Part shown: positions 1 through 9,189 of the stretch, one piece after another
Layout: every line of letters begins with the position of its first letter
Position numbering within the stretch: the stretch's first letter is position 1
Assembly: GCA_015489175.1 (NCBI GenBank)
Contig: WGAI01000001.1
Location: forward strand, 1 to 54,355
Direction of reading: 5' to 3'
Length of the DNA: 54,355 nucleotides
Source: Caldifarciminota bacterium
Lineage (GTDB): Bacteria > Hydrothermota > Hydrothermia > B15-G9
Program-made: the position numbers and the translations under genes
The notes under the pieces: generated by a model
The model's input: only the letters and a program-made list of their open reading frames with translations
What the model was told of the DNA's origin: nothing
Database searches by the model: none

Positions 1-523
1 GATTCTCTGAGATCATCGAGGTCGCCGAAGGCACTGCCGCGGCGCAGTAAGGATGTCGCAAGTTCCCCACGCAATATCAAATTCGTCTCATCGTTATCCT
101 TGACCTCCGGCAGTTCGATGAGGTTGTTGAGCAGCTCTATGGCGCGGTCTATGGCATCTTTGTCATGAGTGGCTTCAAATGTTTCTAGCCGAGCGTTTCC
201 CTGTATTCGTTCAGCTCCTTCTGGAGCGATTCATCGTCCAAGTGGAACGACATGTTGAGGATGATTGGGAGGAGCATCGGGTCGCTTTTTGCGACATCTA
301 ACGCATTTTCGGGGGCAACGCCTCTCTGGAGTGCTGCTGCGGCGATAAGGGTTGCGTGATAACGCAACTCCTGGGGCCATTGGTTGACCCATTCCTGCCA
401 GTTTCGGGGCAACATCCCGAGGATTTCCTCATAGGCTTCAAATGCATCGTTCTCTGCGGCCATTTTAAATCGCTCTCCAAATAAAGTTAACGCATTCAGA
501 TATAAAGCACTTCGGTGAGACAT
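1..523 (-). pseudogene. TPR-like protein, frameshifted and cut by the window edge
   Basis: A 112-residue frame starts at the ATG at 521-523 and stops at 185. A second minus-strand frame, shifted by one base, begins at the same place and stays open to position 1, reading LETFEATHDKDAIDRAIELL and later LRRGSAFGDLDDLRE. Both halves look like the helical repeats of TPR proteins of the kind found in CHAT-associated scaffolds (alternating small and large hydrophobics, DLDDL motif). The second half has no start codon of its own near the junction, so a single frameshift in one longer gene is the simplest reading. No Shine-Dalgarno sequence precedes the ATG at 523. It lies downstream of ileS in the opposite part of the same strand, past the ileS terminator. 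Function unknown; the shift could be real decay or an assembly error. Confidence 0.5.
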
Positions 524-606
524 GCAAGTGAAATTTTGGGAAATTTGCCAATACCGTGAGGAGCAGATTTAAGTCGTTTTTAGCTGCCGATTGTTGTAGA
601 GGCTAT

Positions 607-635
607 AAAAAAGCGGGCGGCCTTCGGCCGCCCGC
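607..635 (-). terminator. Rho-independent terminator of ileS
   Basis: On the minus strand a perfect 10-bp GC stem (GCGGGCGGCC, loop GAA, GGCCGCCCGC; 613-635) is followed directly by six T residues (607-612). It lies 24 bases after the ileS stop codon. Confidence 0.93.
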
Positions 636-659
636 TGATAGCTTCACTCAAAGCAGAGC

Positions 660-3467
660 TCACTCCTTTCCGAGCGCTACCCTGCACTTCGGGCACAGCC
701 CGTCCTCATCGATGTCTTCGCTCCACAGCCAGCACCTTGCGCATTTCTGACCCCTCGCATGGTCAACGCCGACGACATACCCATCGCCGTCAACGACAAC
801 CGGGAGGTCAGGCCGCACATCGACTATGTCAACCTGCTGCGACACTATGAAGATCTCATAGAGCTGATCATGGTATTTCTGCAGCACCTGTTTGAGCTTT
901 TGGTCATCTGTGAAGATCTCGACCCGCGCTTCAAGCCTGTCGCTCAAGATGTTGGCCTCCTTCCTCGCCTTCTCGATGGCCACCAGAACCGTGTCCCTGA
1001 CCTGCAGCAGCCTGTTGAAGTCGGCTGCGAGTTCCTCGTCCCTGCGCTCATCGACAGGAGCAGGCCAGTCCTCGAGGAATACAAATTCCTCTTTGTCGCC
1101 CGGAAGATGTTCCCACGCCTCATCGGCCGTGAATGAGATCAGCGGCGACAGCATGATGAGCAGCTCACGCAGTATCAGGTAGATGGCCGTCTGCGCGCTG
1201 CGCCTGCCCTTCGAGTTTTTGCCCCATGTGTAGAGCCTGTCTTTGGTTATGTCCAGGTAGAATCCTGAGAGCTCGATGACCATGAATTTGAACATGTTGT
1301 AGAAGCCCTTGTGGAACTCGTAGGCCTCGTTGAAAGCGGTGACCTGTTCTTTGACCTCTTCAAGCCTGTGCAGCATGAACCTGTCAACAGGCATCATTTC
1401 GTTTACAGGCACCTGATCCTTCGACGGATCGAAATCCGACAGGTTTCCGAGCATGAACCTGATGGTATTGCGAATCTTGCGATAATTGTCGGCCACCTGA
1501 GCGAGGATGTGTTCGCCAAGTCGCACATCCTGAGTGAAGTTAGTGCTTGCCACCCACAGCCTGAGCACATCAGCCCCGTTCACATCGGCAACCTTAACCG
1601 GATCAACGACATTACCAAGCGATTTGTGCATCGGACGGCCTTCCTCGTCGAGCGTCCAGCCGTGAGTTACGACGATGCGGTATGGCGCCTTGCCCCTCTC
1701 GGCTACGGCGACCATCAGAGCGGAGTTATACCAGCCGCGAAACTGGTCAAGTCCTTCGAGATAAATGTCGGTAGGCCACGGCATGTCGTGGGTTTGCTCA
1801 AGGACGAGGCTCGAAGCGCCGGAATCGAACCAGACATCCAGCACATCGTATTCCTTTTCAAACTCCTCTCCGCCGCATTTGGGGCATTTAAAACCTTCGG
1901 GCAAAAAGTCTTCCACAGGATGAGTGTACCATGCGTCCGAATTCTCCTCAGCGAAGATTTTGGCTGCATTCCGAATGACGATCGGGTCGAGTATGATCTC
2001 GCCACAGTTCTTACACCTCACGGCGGGTATGTTGACGCCCCATGCTCTGTGCCTCGAAAGCACCCAGTCCGGTCTGAATTCGACTGCGTTGTGCATGGTG
2101 ACCTGCGTGGTGGGCGGTATCCAGACGACATTGTTGTCGATCTCGTCTAACGCCTTCTTGCGCAGGTCGTTGTGATCCACATTCAGGAACCACTGCTCAG
2201 TTGCGCGGAAAATCAGAGGCGATTTGCAGCGCCAGCAATGCGGATACTCGTGGGTTATCGTTCCGAGATGCATGAACCTGTTGCGCTCCTTGAGCACCTG
2301 AACGACCTTCTCCGAGGCCTCATCCGTGCTAAGTCCCGCGAACATCTCGCCCGCTTCCTCTGTGAAGTGGCCGGTCTCATCGACAGGAGAGATTATCGGC
2401 AGCCCGTATTCGCGGCCAACCTCAAAGTCTTCCTTACCGTGACCCGGCGCTATGTGCACGATGCCGGTGCCGTCCTCAAGTGTCACGAAATCCGCCAGAA
2501 TTGCCACAGAATCACGCTCGAAAAACGGATGTTCGAAAACCGTGCCCTCAATCTCTGTTCCTTTGACTTTCTTGAGCACCCTGTAATTTTCCCATCCGAG
2601 CGTTTTGGCATTGCTTTCCAGCAGTCCCTCAGCTAAAAGGTAACGGTTTTCATCGACTTCCACGACGACATAGTCGAATGCCGGGTTGAATGCAAGTGCC
2701 ACATTGGAGATGATGGTCCACGGGGTAGTCGTCCACACCAGAGCATACCCCTCTTTGCCGTCAAAGATGCCTTTTTTGTCATCTTTGACCTTCAAAAGGA
2801 ACCAGAGAGAAGGAGATTCTTTGGTTTTGTATTCGACCTCCGCCATAGCAAGGGCCGTCTGGCAGTGTGGACACCAGTGAATGGGCATAAATCCGCGGTA
2901 AACGAAACCCTTTTCGACTATGTCAGCGAAGATCTCGGTCTCCTTTGATTCGTATGAGCTCGCCATCGTGTAGTAATAGTTGTCCCAATCTGCGAGGATG
3001 CCAAGCCTGATGAACTGCTCACGCTGAACTTTTATCCATTTTTCCGCCTCGCGGCGGCATTTAATTCGTATTTTTTCGCGTATTCGGGGATCCTTGAGGG
3101 CGTGAGGATCCTCAAGAATTTTTGAAATTTCAGGGTCTTGCTTCGTGACCCTGTGCTCAATGGGCATGCCGTGGTTGTCCCAGCCGGGTATGAACGGGGC
3201 AGCATACCCCTTGAGGGCCTTATATTTGTTGATGAAGTCCTTGACGATCTTGTTCAATGCGTGGCCCAGGTGAATAGCGTCATTTGAGTATGGCGGCCCG
3301 TCGTGGATGATGAAGTATTTCCCGGTTTTCTCCCGCTTCTCCACCCATTTGCGGTAGAGATCAGCCTCCTGCCACTTCTTCAGTCGCTGAGGTTCCCGTT
3401 TGGGCAGGTTGCCCCGCATGGGAAACCGCGTTCTTGGGAGATTTAATGTCTCCTTATAATCCTTCAC
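660..3467 (-). CDS. ileS: Isoleucyl-tRNA synthetase
   Basis: Class I aminoacyl-tRNA synthetase charging tRNA-Ile in the cytoplasm; 935 residues, normal for the bacterial form. The HIGH motif is HLGH at residues 66-69 inside GPPYSNDAIHLGHALNK; the KMSKS motif is MHKSLGN at 613-619, with His in place of Met-Ser context seen in the variant KMSKS of some families. The CP1 editing domain is marked by TTTPWTIISNVALAFNP, and the C-terminus carries the four-Cys zinc motif CARCW...CPKC. The start is a GTG (3465-3467) preceded by GGAGGG at good distance; no ATG fits better. It stands alone with its own hairpin terminator downstream. No T-box motif is visible upstream, so control by uncharged tRNA is not supported. 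Confidence 0.98.
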   Translation of the reverse strand: MKDYKETLNLPRTRFPMRGNLPKREPQRLKKWQEADLYRKWVEKREKTGKYFIIHDGPPYSNDAIHLGHALNKIVKDFINKYKALKGYAAPFIPGWDNHGMPIEHRVTKQDPEISKILEDPHALKDPRIREKIRIKCRREAEKWIKVQREQFIRLGILADWDNYYYTMASSYESKETEIFADIVEKGFVYRGFMPIHWCPHCQTALAMAEVEYKTKESPSLWFLLKVKDDKKGIFDGKEGYALVWTTTPWTIISNVALAFNPAFDYVVVEVDENRYLLAEGLLESNAKTLGWENYRVLKKVKGTEIEGTVFEHPFFERDSVAILADFVTLEDGTGIVHIAPGHGKEDFEVGREYGLPIISPVDETGHFTEEAGEMFAGLSTDEASEKVVQVLKERNRFMHLGTITHEYPHCWRCKSPLIFRATEQWFLNVDHNDLRKKALDEIDNNVVWIPPTTQVTMHNAVEFRPDWVLSRHRAWGVNIPAVRCKNCGEIILDPIVIRNAAKIFAEENSDAWYTHPVEDFLPEGFKCPKCGGEEFEKEYDVLDVWFDSGASSLVLEQTHDMPWPTDIYLEGLDQFRGWYNSALMVAVAERGKAPYRIVVTHGWTLDEEGRPMHKSLGNVVDPVKVADVNGADVLRLWVASTNFTQDVRLGEHILAQVADNYRKIRNTIRFMLGNLSDFDPSKDQVPVNEMMPVDRFMLHRLEEVKEQVTAFNEAYEFHKGFYNMFKFMVIELSGFYLDITKDRLYTWGKNSKGRRSAQTAIYLILRELLIMLSPLISFTADEAWEHLPGDKEEFVFLEDWPAPVDERRDEELAADFNRLLQVRDTVLVAIEKARKEANILSDRLEARVEIFTDDQKLKQVLQKYHDQLYEIFIVSQQVDIVDVRPDLPVVVDGDGYVVGVDHARGQKCARCWLWSEDIDEDGLCPKCRVALGKE

Positions 3468-3723
3468 TTTGCCCTCCTCGTGATTTTTGCCCTCGTTTTA
3501 ACCTTATGTGAGAGCTTAATTTTATCGCCCATCTGGCCAAAATTAAATACGGCAGGGACTATTTGCTGTTTTTTTACTGTAAGTGAAATTCCCCTAATCA
3601 ACAGAAGGCAGGGAAATGAACATACTCTTTCAATACAGAAAGTAAAAGCTCAATCTGCCTATATTGCAAGACCATGATGTATATCCACAGACATCCCCTT
3701 GAAACCAAATGCATTATACGCTT

Positions 3724-4258
3724 ATGAATGACTGCCCTTCCTATGCCTTTTGAAACCCCATTTGCTTCATCTGTCCCAAATGCAGAAAGTCCATCGTAAA
3801 ATACCCTGAAGGTATAATCCCAAGATTAAAAATTCACATCGATGTTTTTATCTGCGCCTTGAGGAAACTCGCTTATATGCCAACCTATAAGGTTGCTATG
3901 ACGATGGAGATGAGACATCTAACATCCTGAAATAATTGAATTTGACACTGGCAAAGATGTGTTTGCCCAGAGGAAGAGATCATCCTGAAGATAAATAAAT
4001 TTTACTGGAAGAAAGGCAAAGCCTACATTGTGATAACCGAGAAGCATGGCGAGATAGTGGCTATGATATTTTCCCTGCGGTTAGGTGCGGAGTTGCGGAT
4101 AAAATGGCTGGAATTGCTAATGAGATAGCTGCGAGGAGCTAATGAGATGGCTGCGAGGAGATGGTATAGGGATAATCATTTATGCAAAGAGATTGAGGCA
4201 GGTTTATAGATTATATCTTACTGATAATGCGGAAGTTATGTCGAGCACCACAAAGTAA
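3724..4258 (+). pseudogene. Decayed transposase with N-terminal zinc ribbon
   Basis: The 900-base gap between ileS and queA has no intact gene, but one plus-strand frame shows protein-like pieces separated by stops. The first reads a zinc-ribbon-like CPKCRKSIVKYPEGIIPRLK (from about 3772) followed by a helical stretch ending at a stop at 3928. In the same frame from 3973 a second piece reads EEEIILKINKFYWKKGKAY and then IVITEKHGEIVAMIF, which resembles the catalytic strand region of DDE transposases. A third piece (QVYRLYLTDNAEVM) lies in another frame near 4200-4258. Stops and a frame change mean it cannot be translated whole. The transposase assignment is inference from pattern, not from a search. 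Confidence 0.45.
4117..4160 (+). repeat. 22-bp tandem duplication
   Basis: Two adjacent 22-base copies of CTAATGAGATAGCTGCGAGG-AG (4117-4138 and 4139-4160) differ at one base. The duplication lies inside the decayed transposase and shifts its frame, so it is probably one of the inactivating lesions. Confidence 0.8.
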
Positions 4259-4374
4259 ACGGCATATAGCCATATTGATAATGAATTGTCAACTTTTCTT
4301 CGCTTTTCACCATTCCTTTGTTCATCTATGATCATGGCAGCAGGTTTGGGTGTATCTGCATTAAAATATTCATC

Positions 4375-5394
4375 ATGTTCAGACTTGATGCTTACGATTT
4401 CGAGCTTCCGTCAGACCTAATCGCGCAGTATCCGGCACAGAGGCGCGATGAGTCCCGCCTCCTTGTGATCAGGCGGACACCGTTCTCGCTGGAACACCGC
4501 AAGTTCTGGGAGATCATAGACTACTTCTCGAAAGGTGACCTCCTTATTTTGAACAAAAGCAAGGTGATCAAAGCCCGAATTTATGTCAGACGGGCATCGA
4601 CCGGCGGCAAGGTCGAGTTGCTTGTCGTCCGTGTGAGGGAACCTAATCTGTTTGAAGCGCTTGTCAAGCCGGGCAGGAAAGCGAGGCCTGGCGAAAAGCT
4701 TGAGCTTGACGGCCATGTTTTCACTGTTGTCGAACACCTCGGCAATGGCAAACGGCTCATCGAACTGCCGGAAGGAGAGGTTATCTGGGAGTTAATGGAG
4801 GAATACGGCAAGCCACCACTTCCGCCTTATATCCATCGTGAGGCCAGCCGTGAGGATGAGGAACGGTATCAGACGGTCTATGCCGAAGTTCCGGGCTCGA
4901 TAGCTGCGCCTACCGCGGGCCTGCATTTTACCCGAGAACTCCTTGATGCCCTCGCCGATAAAGGCGTTAAAATCCGCTATGTCGTCCTCCATGTGGGCAT
5001 CGGGACATTCAAGCCGATAAAAGTTGATGACATCAGACAGCATGTCATGGATCCGGAATACTATGAGGTGCCTGACGAGGTGGCGGAGGAGGTGATAAAT
5101 GCCAAGCAGGAGGGTCGCCCTGTAACCCTTTGCGGCACAACCGTTACTCGAACGATGGAGACATGGGCGTTAGACGAAAATCCGCGCCGGGGCTGGAGCC
5201 GCATATTCATCTATCCACCTTACGAATTTAAGGTTGCGGACAGGCTTATAACCAACTTTCACCTGCCGAAATCAACGCCTTTTATCCTGACGGCGGCGTT
5301 TACCGGACTTGATAAGCTCAAAAAGGCCTATGCTGAGGCTATTAGGTTGAGATATAGGTTCTTCAGCTATGGAGATTCGACATTTATAATTTAG
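4375..5394 (+). CDS. queA: S-adenosylmethionine:tRNA ribosyltransferase-isomerase
   Basis: Transfers and isomerises the ribosyl part of SAM onto 7-aminomethyl-7-deazaguanine at the tRNA wobble position, giving epoxyqueuosine in the queuosine pathway. The 339-residue protein has the family start MFRLDAYDFELPSDLIAQYP and the conserved GSIAAPTAGLHFT and THFHLPKS-like (NFHLPKSTPF) segments. The frame is open upstream to 4318, but the ATG at 4375 fits the family N-terminus exactly, so the longer start is rejected; neither start has a good Shine-Dalgarno sequence. The unknown membrane protein follows 24 bases later on the same strand. No other queuosine gene is in the window. Confidence 0.96.
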   Translation: MFRLDAYDFELPSDLIAQYPAQRRDESRLLVIRRTPFSLEHRKFWEIIDYFSKGDLLILNKSKVIKARIYVRRASTGGKVELLVVRVREPNLFEALVKPGRKARPGEKLELDGHVFTVVEHLGNGKRLIELPEGEVIWELMEEYGKPPLPPYIHREASREDEERYQTVYAEVPGSIAAPTAGLHFTRELLDALADKGVKIRYVVLHVGIGTFKPIKVDDIRQHVMDPEYYEVPDEVAEEVINAKQEGRPVTLCGTTVTRTMETWALDENPRRGWSRIFIYPPYEFKVADRLITNFHLPKSTPFILTAAFTGLDKLKKAYAEAIRLRYRFFSYGDSTFII

Positions 5395-5418
5395 TCAAAC
5401 CTGTTTCGGAGGTACAAG

Positions 5419-7311
5419 ATGAAATTTCGGGGACCTACCCTTAACTTTCACAATGTCGGGGCTGGCGTGAAACACGGAGCCAGACATGTTGCATCGTTTT
5501 TTGATGATGTGGTCAAATATGTAAACCGTTTTCTGGGCAAGAAAGAAATAAGGTGTGAGTTCTTTTATGTGCCTCCCAAGAAAGGTCTTAAACGGACTAA
5601 GCTGCCAATTGCCCTGTTGCTCAGCCATTTACAGGCCGCACTGTTTAACGGGATTTTGATAGGCATTATAGTCAACATTTTGTGGGCGACTTATGGAAGT
5701 GTTATGAAAAAATCAGCCATTTTTCGGGGGCCGATATTCATCCTCCTGATAATCCTGTTGGGACTTGTCCTGTGGATATCTCGGGGATCTGGTGCAGCGC
5801 TGGCGGCATGGATAAATGTGCCGCTCGAAGACCATGAGCTTGCACTTTACCACAGCCCCAGATGGTTTTTCAAGGACACGCCTTTCAGTGGTCTTAGAGT
5901 GAAGTTCGGGATGCAGACATACCACGGCAGAAGGGGAGACATACCGCTTGAGCCTCAGCTGGCGCAGAGCACACTTATCAGCAGATTGGCCTTTATTGCC
6001 TATGCTGCATTGGCGCAAAACGCCAGTAAGCTACTTCCGCATTCGTTTCAGGTCCCATTGTTGCTGCATTTGTTTCAGGCTGCATTATTGCTGTTTTTTC
6101 TCGTGCCTATTGTCATGGCCAACACTTATGCCGCAAACATAAGGGCTGCTATGTCTAAAAAGATAAACTTCATGGAATTCCGAAATGTCCCGATTCCCGT
6201 GACCGTGATTGCTCAGCTTCTCTATTTTGCCGTCCTGAGCGCTGTCTTCCTTTACGGCATTGCTGTTGCAACTCATGTTGTGGATTCACGGATTCTGGGC
6301 GGTTCATGGATGTTCATTGTGCCATTTCTCGGGTTGTTCGATCTGGTGTTTCTGTATTTTGAGGGGCCTGGCATATTCCACAATGCCCCTTTGCTCAGGT
6401 TTTACTGGCTTCAAAAGTTTTATGTCCTTTTGAATAACATCAAAGTGGCTTACTCACATCTGGCCTATGGACTTTTCGGGCTCGGCGTGCTCGTGTTTTA
6501 CATTTTTTCGGTCAGGATTGTGCATTACAAATTACCTTCTGTGGATGTGATTTCGGTGCTTGGCCCGATATACCTGAAAACCTATCTCGTGTTTACACTG
6601 GCATTTCTTCTAACGCTCGGAGTTTGGAGAACACTAAACTCCATGTTTGGAGGCGGACAGATTGTTTATTTTGCGTTTAGAGGACTTTATTACACAGTCC
6701 TGATCCTATTTATTCGTGACTTTTTAATCTATTACCACAGCATCGCCCCGCTTGGGCGGTGGGACATCTTCATTATTTCGTTGTGGGCTGGCCTGACCGG
6801 CGTGCTAACGGCAGCGATAGCTCATGGCGTTAAAGGGTTTTACGCCCCACTACTGTTCAACAAACCGCTGGAATCGGAGGAAAAATCCGCTCAAAAATGG
6901 TTTGACCTTGATATGCAGATCTTTCCCAACTATCCAGAACCGACCTCAAGCATGCTTGGCATCGAATTTCGCAACTGGGCGCTTTTCCTTGTAACAGTTC
7001 TCATAATGGCTGTTCTGGCTGAGATCGTGGGGGGCTCCGGTTTTCAGAGGTTCTTTCCTTATCCCGGAATTTACATCGTTGCCATTTTGCTACTGCTTCG
7101 GGATGAGCTTGTGGCCATGCCCCAGGATAGGAAGCAGAAATACAAGACTGCCTCGGATTTCACCCGTGAGATGAGGGGGTTGGCACGCCTGACGCGCGGG
7201 AACCGCTACGAGAAGGCATCAATTCTGTTTCCTTTGTGGATAGAGGGCGCTACCGGCTTTATGTGGGGCTACGATTACATCTACAACTTCATGGCGTGGC
7301 GCCTGTTCTGA
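5419..7311 (+). CDS. Large multi-pass membrane protein, unknown function
   Basis: A 630-residue integral membrane protein that I do not recognise. The first 70 residues are soluble and basic. About ten to eleven hydrophobic segments follow (roughly 72-95, 103-122, 208-235, 257-285, 293-313, 340-362, 378-402, 412-440, 448-472, 518-540 and 550-572), with a soluble stretch of about 80 residues after the second. A good ribosome site (CGGAGGT) precedes the ATG. It sits 24 bases behind queA, probably co-transcribed. Its last 31 bases overlap the 3' end of the convergent glycosyltransferase gene. No catalytic motif is apparent; a transporter or lipid-modifying enzyme is possible but unsupported. Confidence 0.85.
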   Translation: MKFRGPTLNFHNVGAGVKHGARHVASFFDDVVKYVNRFLGKKEIRCEFFYVPPKKGLKRTKLPIALLLSHLQAALFNGILIGIIVNILWATYGSVMKKSAIFRGPIFILLIILLGLVLWISRGSGAALAAWINVPLEDHELALYHSPRWFFKDTPFSGLRVKFGMQTYHGRRGDIPLEPQLAQSTLISRLAFIAYAALAQNASKLLPHSFQVPLLLHLFQAALLLFFLVPIVMANTYAANIRAAMSKKINFMEFRNVPIPVTVIAQLLYFAVLSAVFLYGIAVATHVVDSRILGGSWMFIVPFLGLFDLVFLYFEGPGIFHNAPLLRFYWLQKFYVLLNNIKVAYSHLAYGLFGLGVLVFYIFSVRIVHYKLPSVDVISVLGPIYLKTYLVFTLAFLLTLGVWRTLNSMFGGGQIVYFAFRGLYYTVLILFIRDFLIYYHSIAPLGRWDIFIISLWAGLTGVLTAAIAHGVKGFYAPLLFNKPLESEEKSAQKWFDLDMQIFPNYPEPTSSMLGIEFRNWALFLVTVLIMAVLAEIVGGSGFQRFFPYPGIYIVAILLLLRDELVAMPQDRKQKYKTASDFTREMRGLARLTRGNRYEKASILFPLWIEGATGFMWGYDYIYNFMAWRLF

Positions 7312-8381
7312 GTATCGGATACCAACCGCTCCCACTTCGCAATCATCCTGATCATGTTTGACCTAAGATCAGCCTTCTGCCTGACGAGCTGGACATTCAA
7401 TTTTAGTGCCGTTTTGAAGGCATCCATGTTTCTGATTGCCAGTTTTATTGCGTTGGCGAGTCCCTGAGCGTCGCCGGGCTCAAACATCAAGCCGTTCAGC
7501 CCATCGATCACCCACTCCCTCAAAGCTGGCAGATTAGTGACTATCGGCAGAAGGCCAAGCGACATGGCCTCCAAAAGGGACACAGGTGTGGAATCCGTCA
7601 AAGAAGCGGACACCCACAGGTCACCTCTCAACAGCGTTGAGATCATCTGCTCGCGCATCAACCTCCCTGTAAGCTCGACATTGAGGGCATGGCGCGCAAT
7701 GTAGTCCTTAATCTCGTCCATCAGCTCGCCATCGGACATCAGGATGAACCGAACTGGCTCATCCCTCAGGATATGCGCCGCCCTGAGGATGGTCATCGGG
7801 TCCATGTCACTGTCAAGCCTGCGGTGGCTCACAACTGTCCACATCCCTGCTTCTTTGGCGTCCGTTTTCGGCTTTGCGTTCAGGAATTCTCTTTCAACGC
7901 CGAAAGGGAAGACATCGATCCTGTCAGCTGTTATCCCGAACTCATTTTTCAGGATGTCGGCCATGTGATGGGCGTCAACATGCAGTGCCACAGCGTCTTT
8001 CAGGATTTTACGACTGATTAACCTCTTAATTCGGCTGTTGCGTGCGACCAGTAGCAGGTCCGAGCCCCAGACCGACATGTAGAACGGCAACCTGTTGGCA
8101 AGGTGGCTCATAAGCCCGTAGTTTGGGATGTAATGCGGATTTAGAAGATGGGGCTTGAACCCCTTGATGACCCTGTTCAACTCCGTAACGGCCGCCGCAT
8201 ATCGAAATCTATGCGGCACATAAACGGGCGGCTCATAAAGATGCACATGGAACTTTATCGGATCGCGCGGCTCTTCAAGAGAGAACAGAAGCACATCCAA
8301 GCCCAACTCTGACAGCAGGTTACACCACCTGATGGCATGTGGCACTGAGGCATCGGCGAGGACAATGACCCGTAAATTCAT
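7281..8381 (-). CDS. Glycosyltransferase family 4-like (GT-B fold)
   Basis: A 366-residue GT-B glycosyltransferase, expected to move a sugar from a nucleotide-sugar to a lipid or polysaccharide acceptor at the cytoplasmic membrane face. The N-terminal domain begins MNLRVIVLADASVPHAIRW and contains HYIPNYGLMSHLANRLPF; the C-terminal donor domain has SVLVS-type strand VVSHRRLDSDMDPMTILRA and the sugar-nucleotide signature DSTPVSLLEAMSLGLLPIV, where the usual first Glu of the EX7E motif is Asp-Ser-Thr. The start overlaps the stop of the inositol monophosphatase gene by four bases (ATGA), so the two are translationally coupled. Acceptor and sugar cannot be told; a link with phosphoinositol or another phospho-sugar made by the neighbour is plausible. 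Confidence 0.88.
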   Translation of the reverse strand: MNLRVIVLADASVPHAIRWCNLLSELGLDVLLFSLEEPRDPIKFHVHLYEPPVYVPHRFRYAAAVTELNRVIKGFKPHLLNPHYIPNYGLMSHLANRLPFYMSVWGSDLLLVARNSRIKRLISRKILKDAVALHVDAHHMADILKNEFGITADRIDVFPFGVEREFLNAKPKTDAKEAGMWTVVSHRRLDSDMDPMTILRAAHILRDEPVRFILMSDGELMDEIKDYIARHALNVELTGRLMREQMISTLLRGDLWVSASLTDSTPVSLLEAMSLGLLPIVTNLPALREWVIDGLNGLMFEPGDAQGLANAIKLAIRNMDAFKTALKLNVQLVRQKADLRSNMIRMIAKWERLVSDTQNRRHAMKL

Positions 8382-9169
8382 GGCGTTTTGAATATGCTTG
8401 AGGTCACCTCAACGAGGAACTCGTGCACCTTTGGCGTCCCAGCAACGGTGTTTCCTGTCATTATGAACAGGTTACTGCCCATGAAATCGGACACGATACC
8501 GCCGGCCTCCGACACGAGCAAGCTGCCTGCCGCAATGTCCCATGGCGAGAGCCCGTATTCGAAGAAACCCTGAAATATGCCGGCTGCGACATAGGCGAGG
8601 TCAAGTGCAGCGGAACCGGCTCGCCTCATGCCTGCCGCTTTCAGAAACACGATTCTGAACACGCTCAGGTAGGTGTCCAGCACATCCTTGGCCCTGAACG
8701 GAAATCCCGTCGCTATCAGAGAGTAGCCGATGTCTGACACCTCAGCAACCCGAATTTTCTCGCCGTTCCGATAAGCGCCTTCGCCCATGACGGCATGGAA
8801 AAGGTCGTTTTTTATCGGGTCGTAAATCACGCCGACCACGATTTCGTTGTCTATGCTCAGGGCGATCGAAATTGCAAAGTGAGGGAATGTATGGATGTAG
8901 TTCTTCGTCCCATCGAGCGGGTCAATTATCCATGTCGGCTCGGATGTTATCGGTGAGCCGCCACTCTCTTCGGCAAGGATATGGTGTTCCGGGAACTTTG
9001 AGCTGATGAAATCCTTAATCCTTTTCTCGGATTCCATGTCCACATAGGTCACGAAATCATAAGCTTTTTTCTCATGGATGTCCTGTTCTTTGAGTTTGCC
9101 AAGGTGCTCCATCAGCACATTGCCGCCCAGCTGAGCGGCTTCTATGGCCGCGTTCAGAAATTCTTTCAT
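8378..9169 (-). CDS. Inositol monophosphatase family phosphatase
   Basis: Mg2+/Li+-sensitive phosphatase of the IMPase/SuhB family, 263 residues, hydrolysing myo-inositol-1-phosphate or a related sugar phosphate (fructose-1,6-bisphosphate and 3'-phosphoadenosine phosphate are alternatives in the superfamily). All metal-site motifs are present: AEESGG at 66-71, IDPLDGTKN at 82-90 and WDIAAG at 210-215. An AAAAGGAG ribosome site precedes the ATG. It lies 20 bases after the glycosylase gene and overlaps the downstream glycosyltransferase by four bases, inside the mnmG-thiL-glycosylase run. Confidence 0.93.
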   Translation of the reverse strand: MKEFLNAAIEAAQLGGNVLMEHLGKLKEQDIHEKKAYDFVTYVDMESEKRIKDFISSKFPEHHILAEESGGSPITSEPTWIIDPLDGTKNYIHTFPHFAISIALSIDNEIVVGVIYDPIKNDLFHAVMGEGAYRNGEKIRVAEVSDIGYSLIATGFPFRAKDVLDTYLSVFRIVFLKAAGMRRAGSAALDLAYVAAGIFQGFFEYGLSPWDIAAGSLLVSEAGGIVSDFMGSNLFIMTGNTVAGTPKVHEFLVEVTSSIFKTP

Positions 9170-9189
9170 CCCACCACTCCTTTTGATTA

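Noticed and set aside
1311-2150. A 279-residue open frame on the plus strand
   Set aside because: It is antisense to the conserved catalytic part of ileS and has no ribosome site or family match.
3468-3720. T-box leader for ileS
   Set aside because: No AGGGTGG-type T-box sequence on the minus strand upstream of the GTG start.
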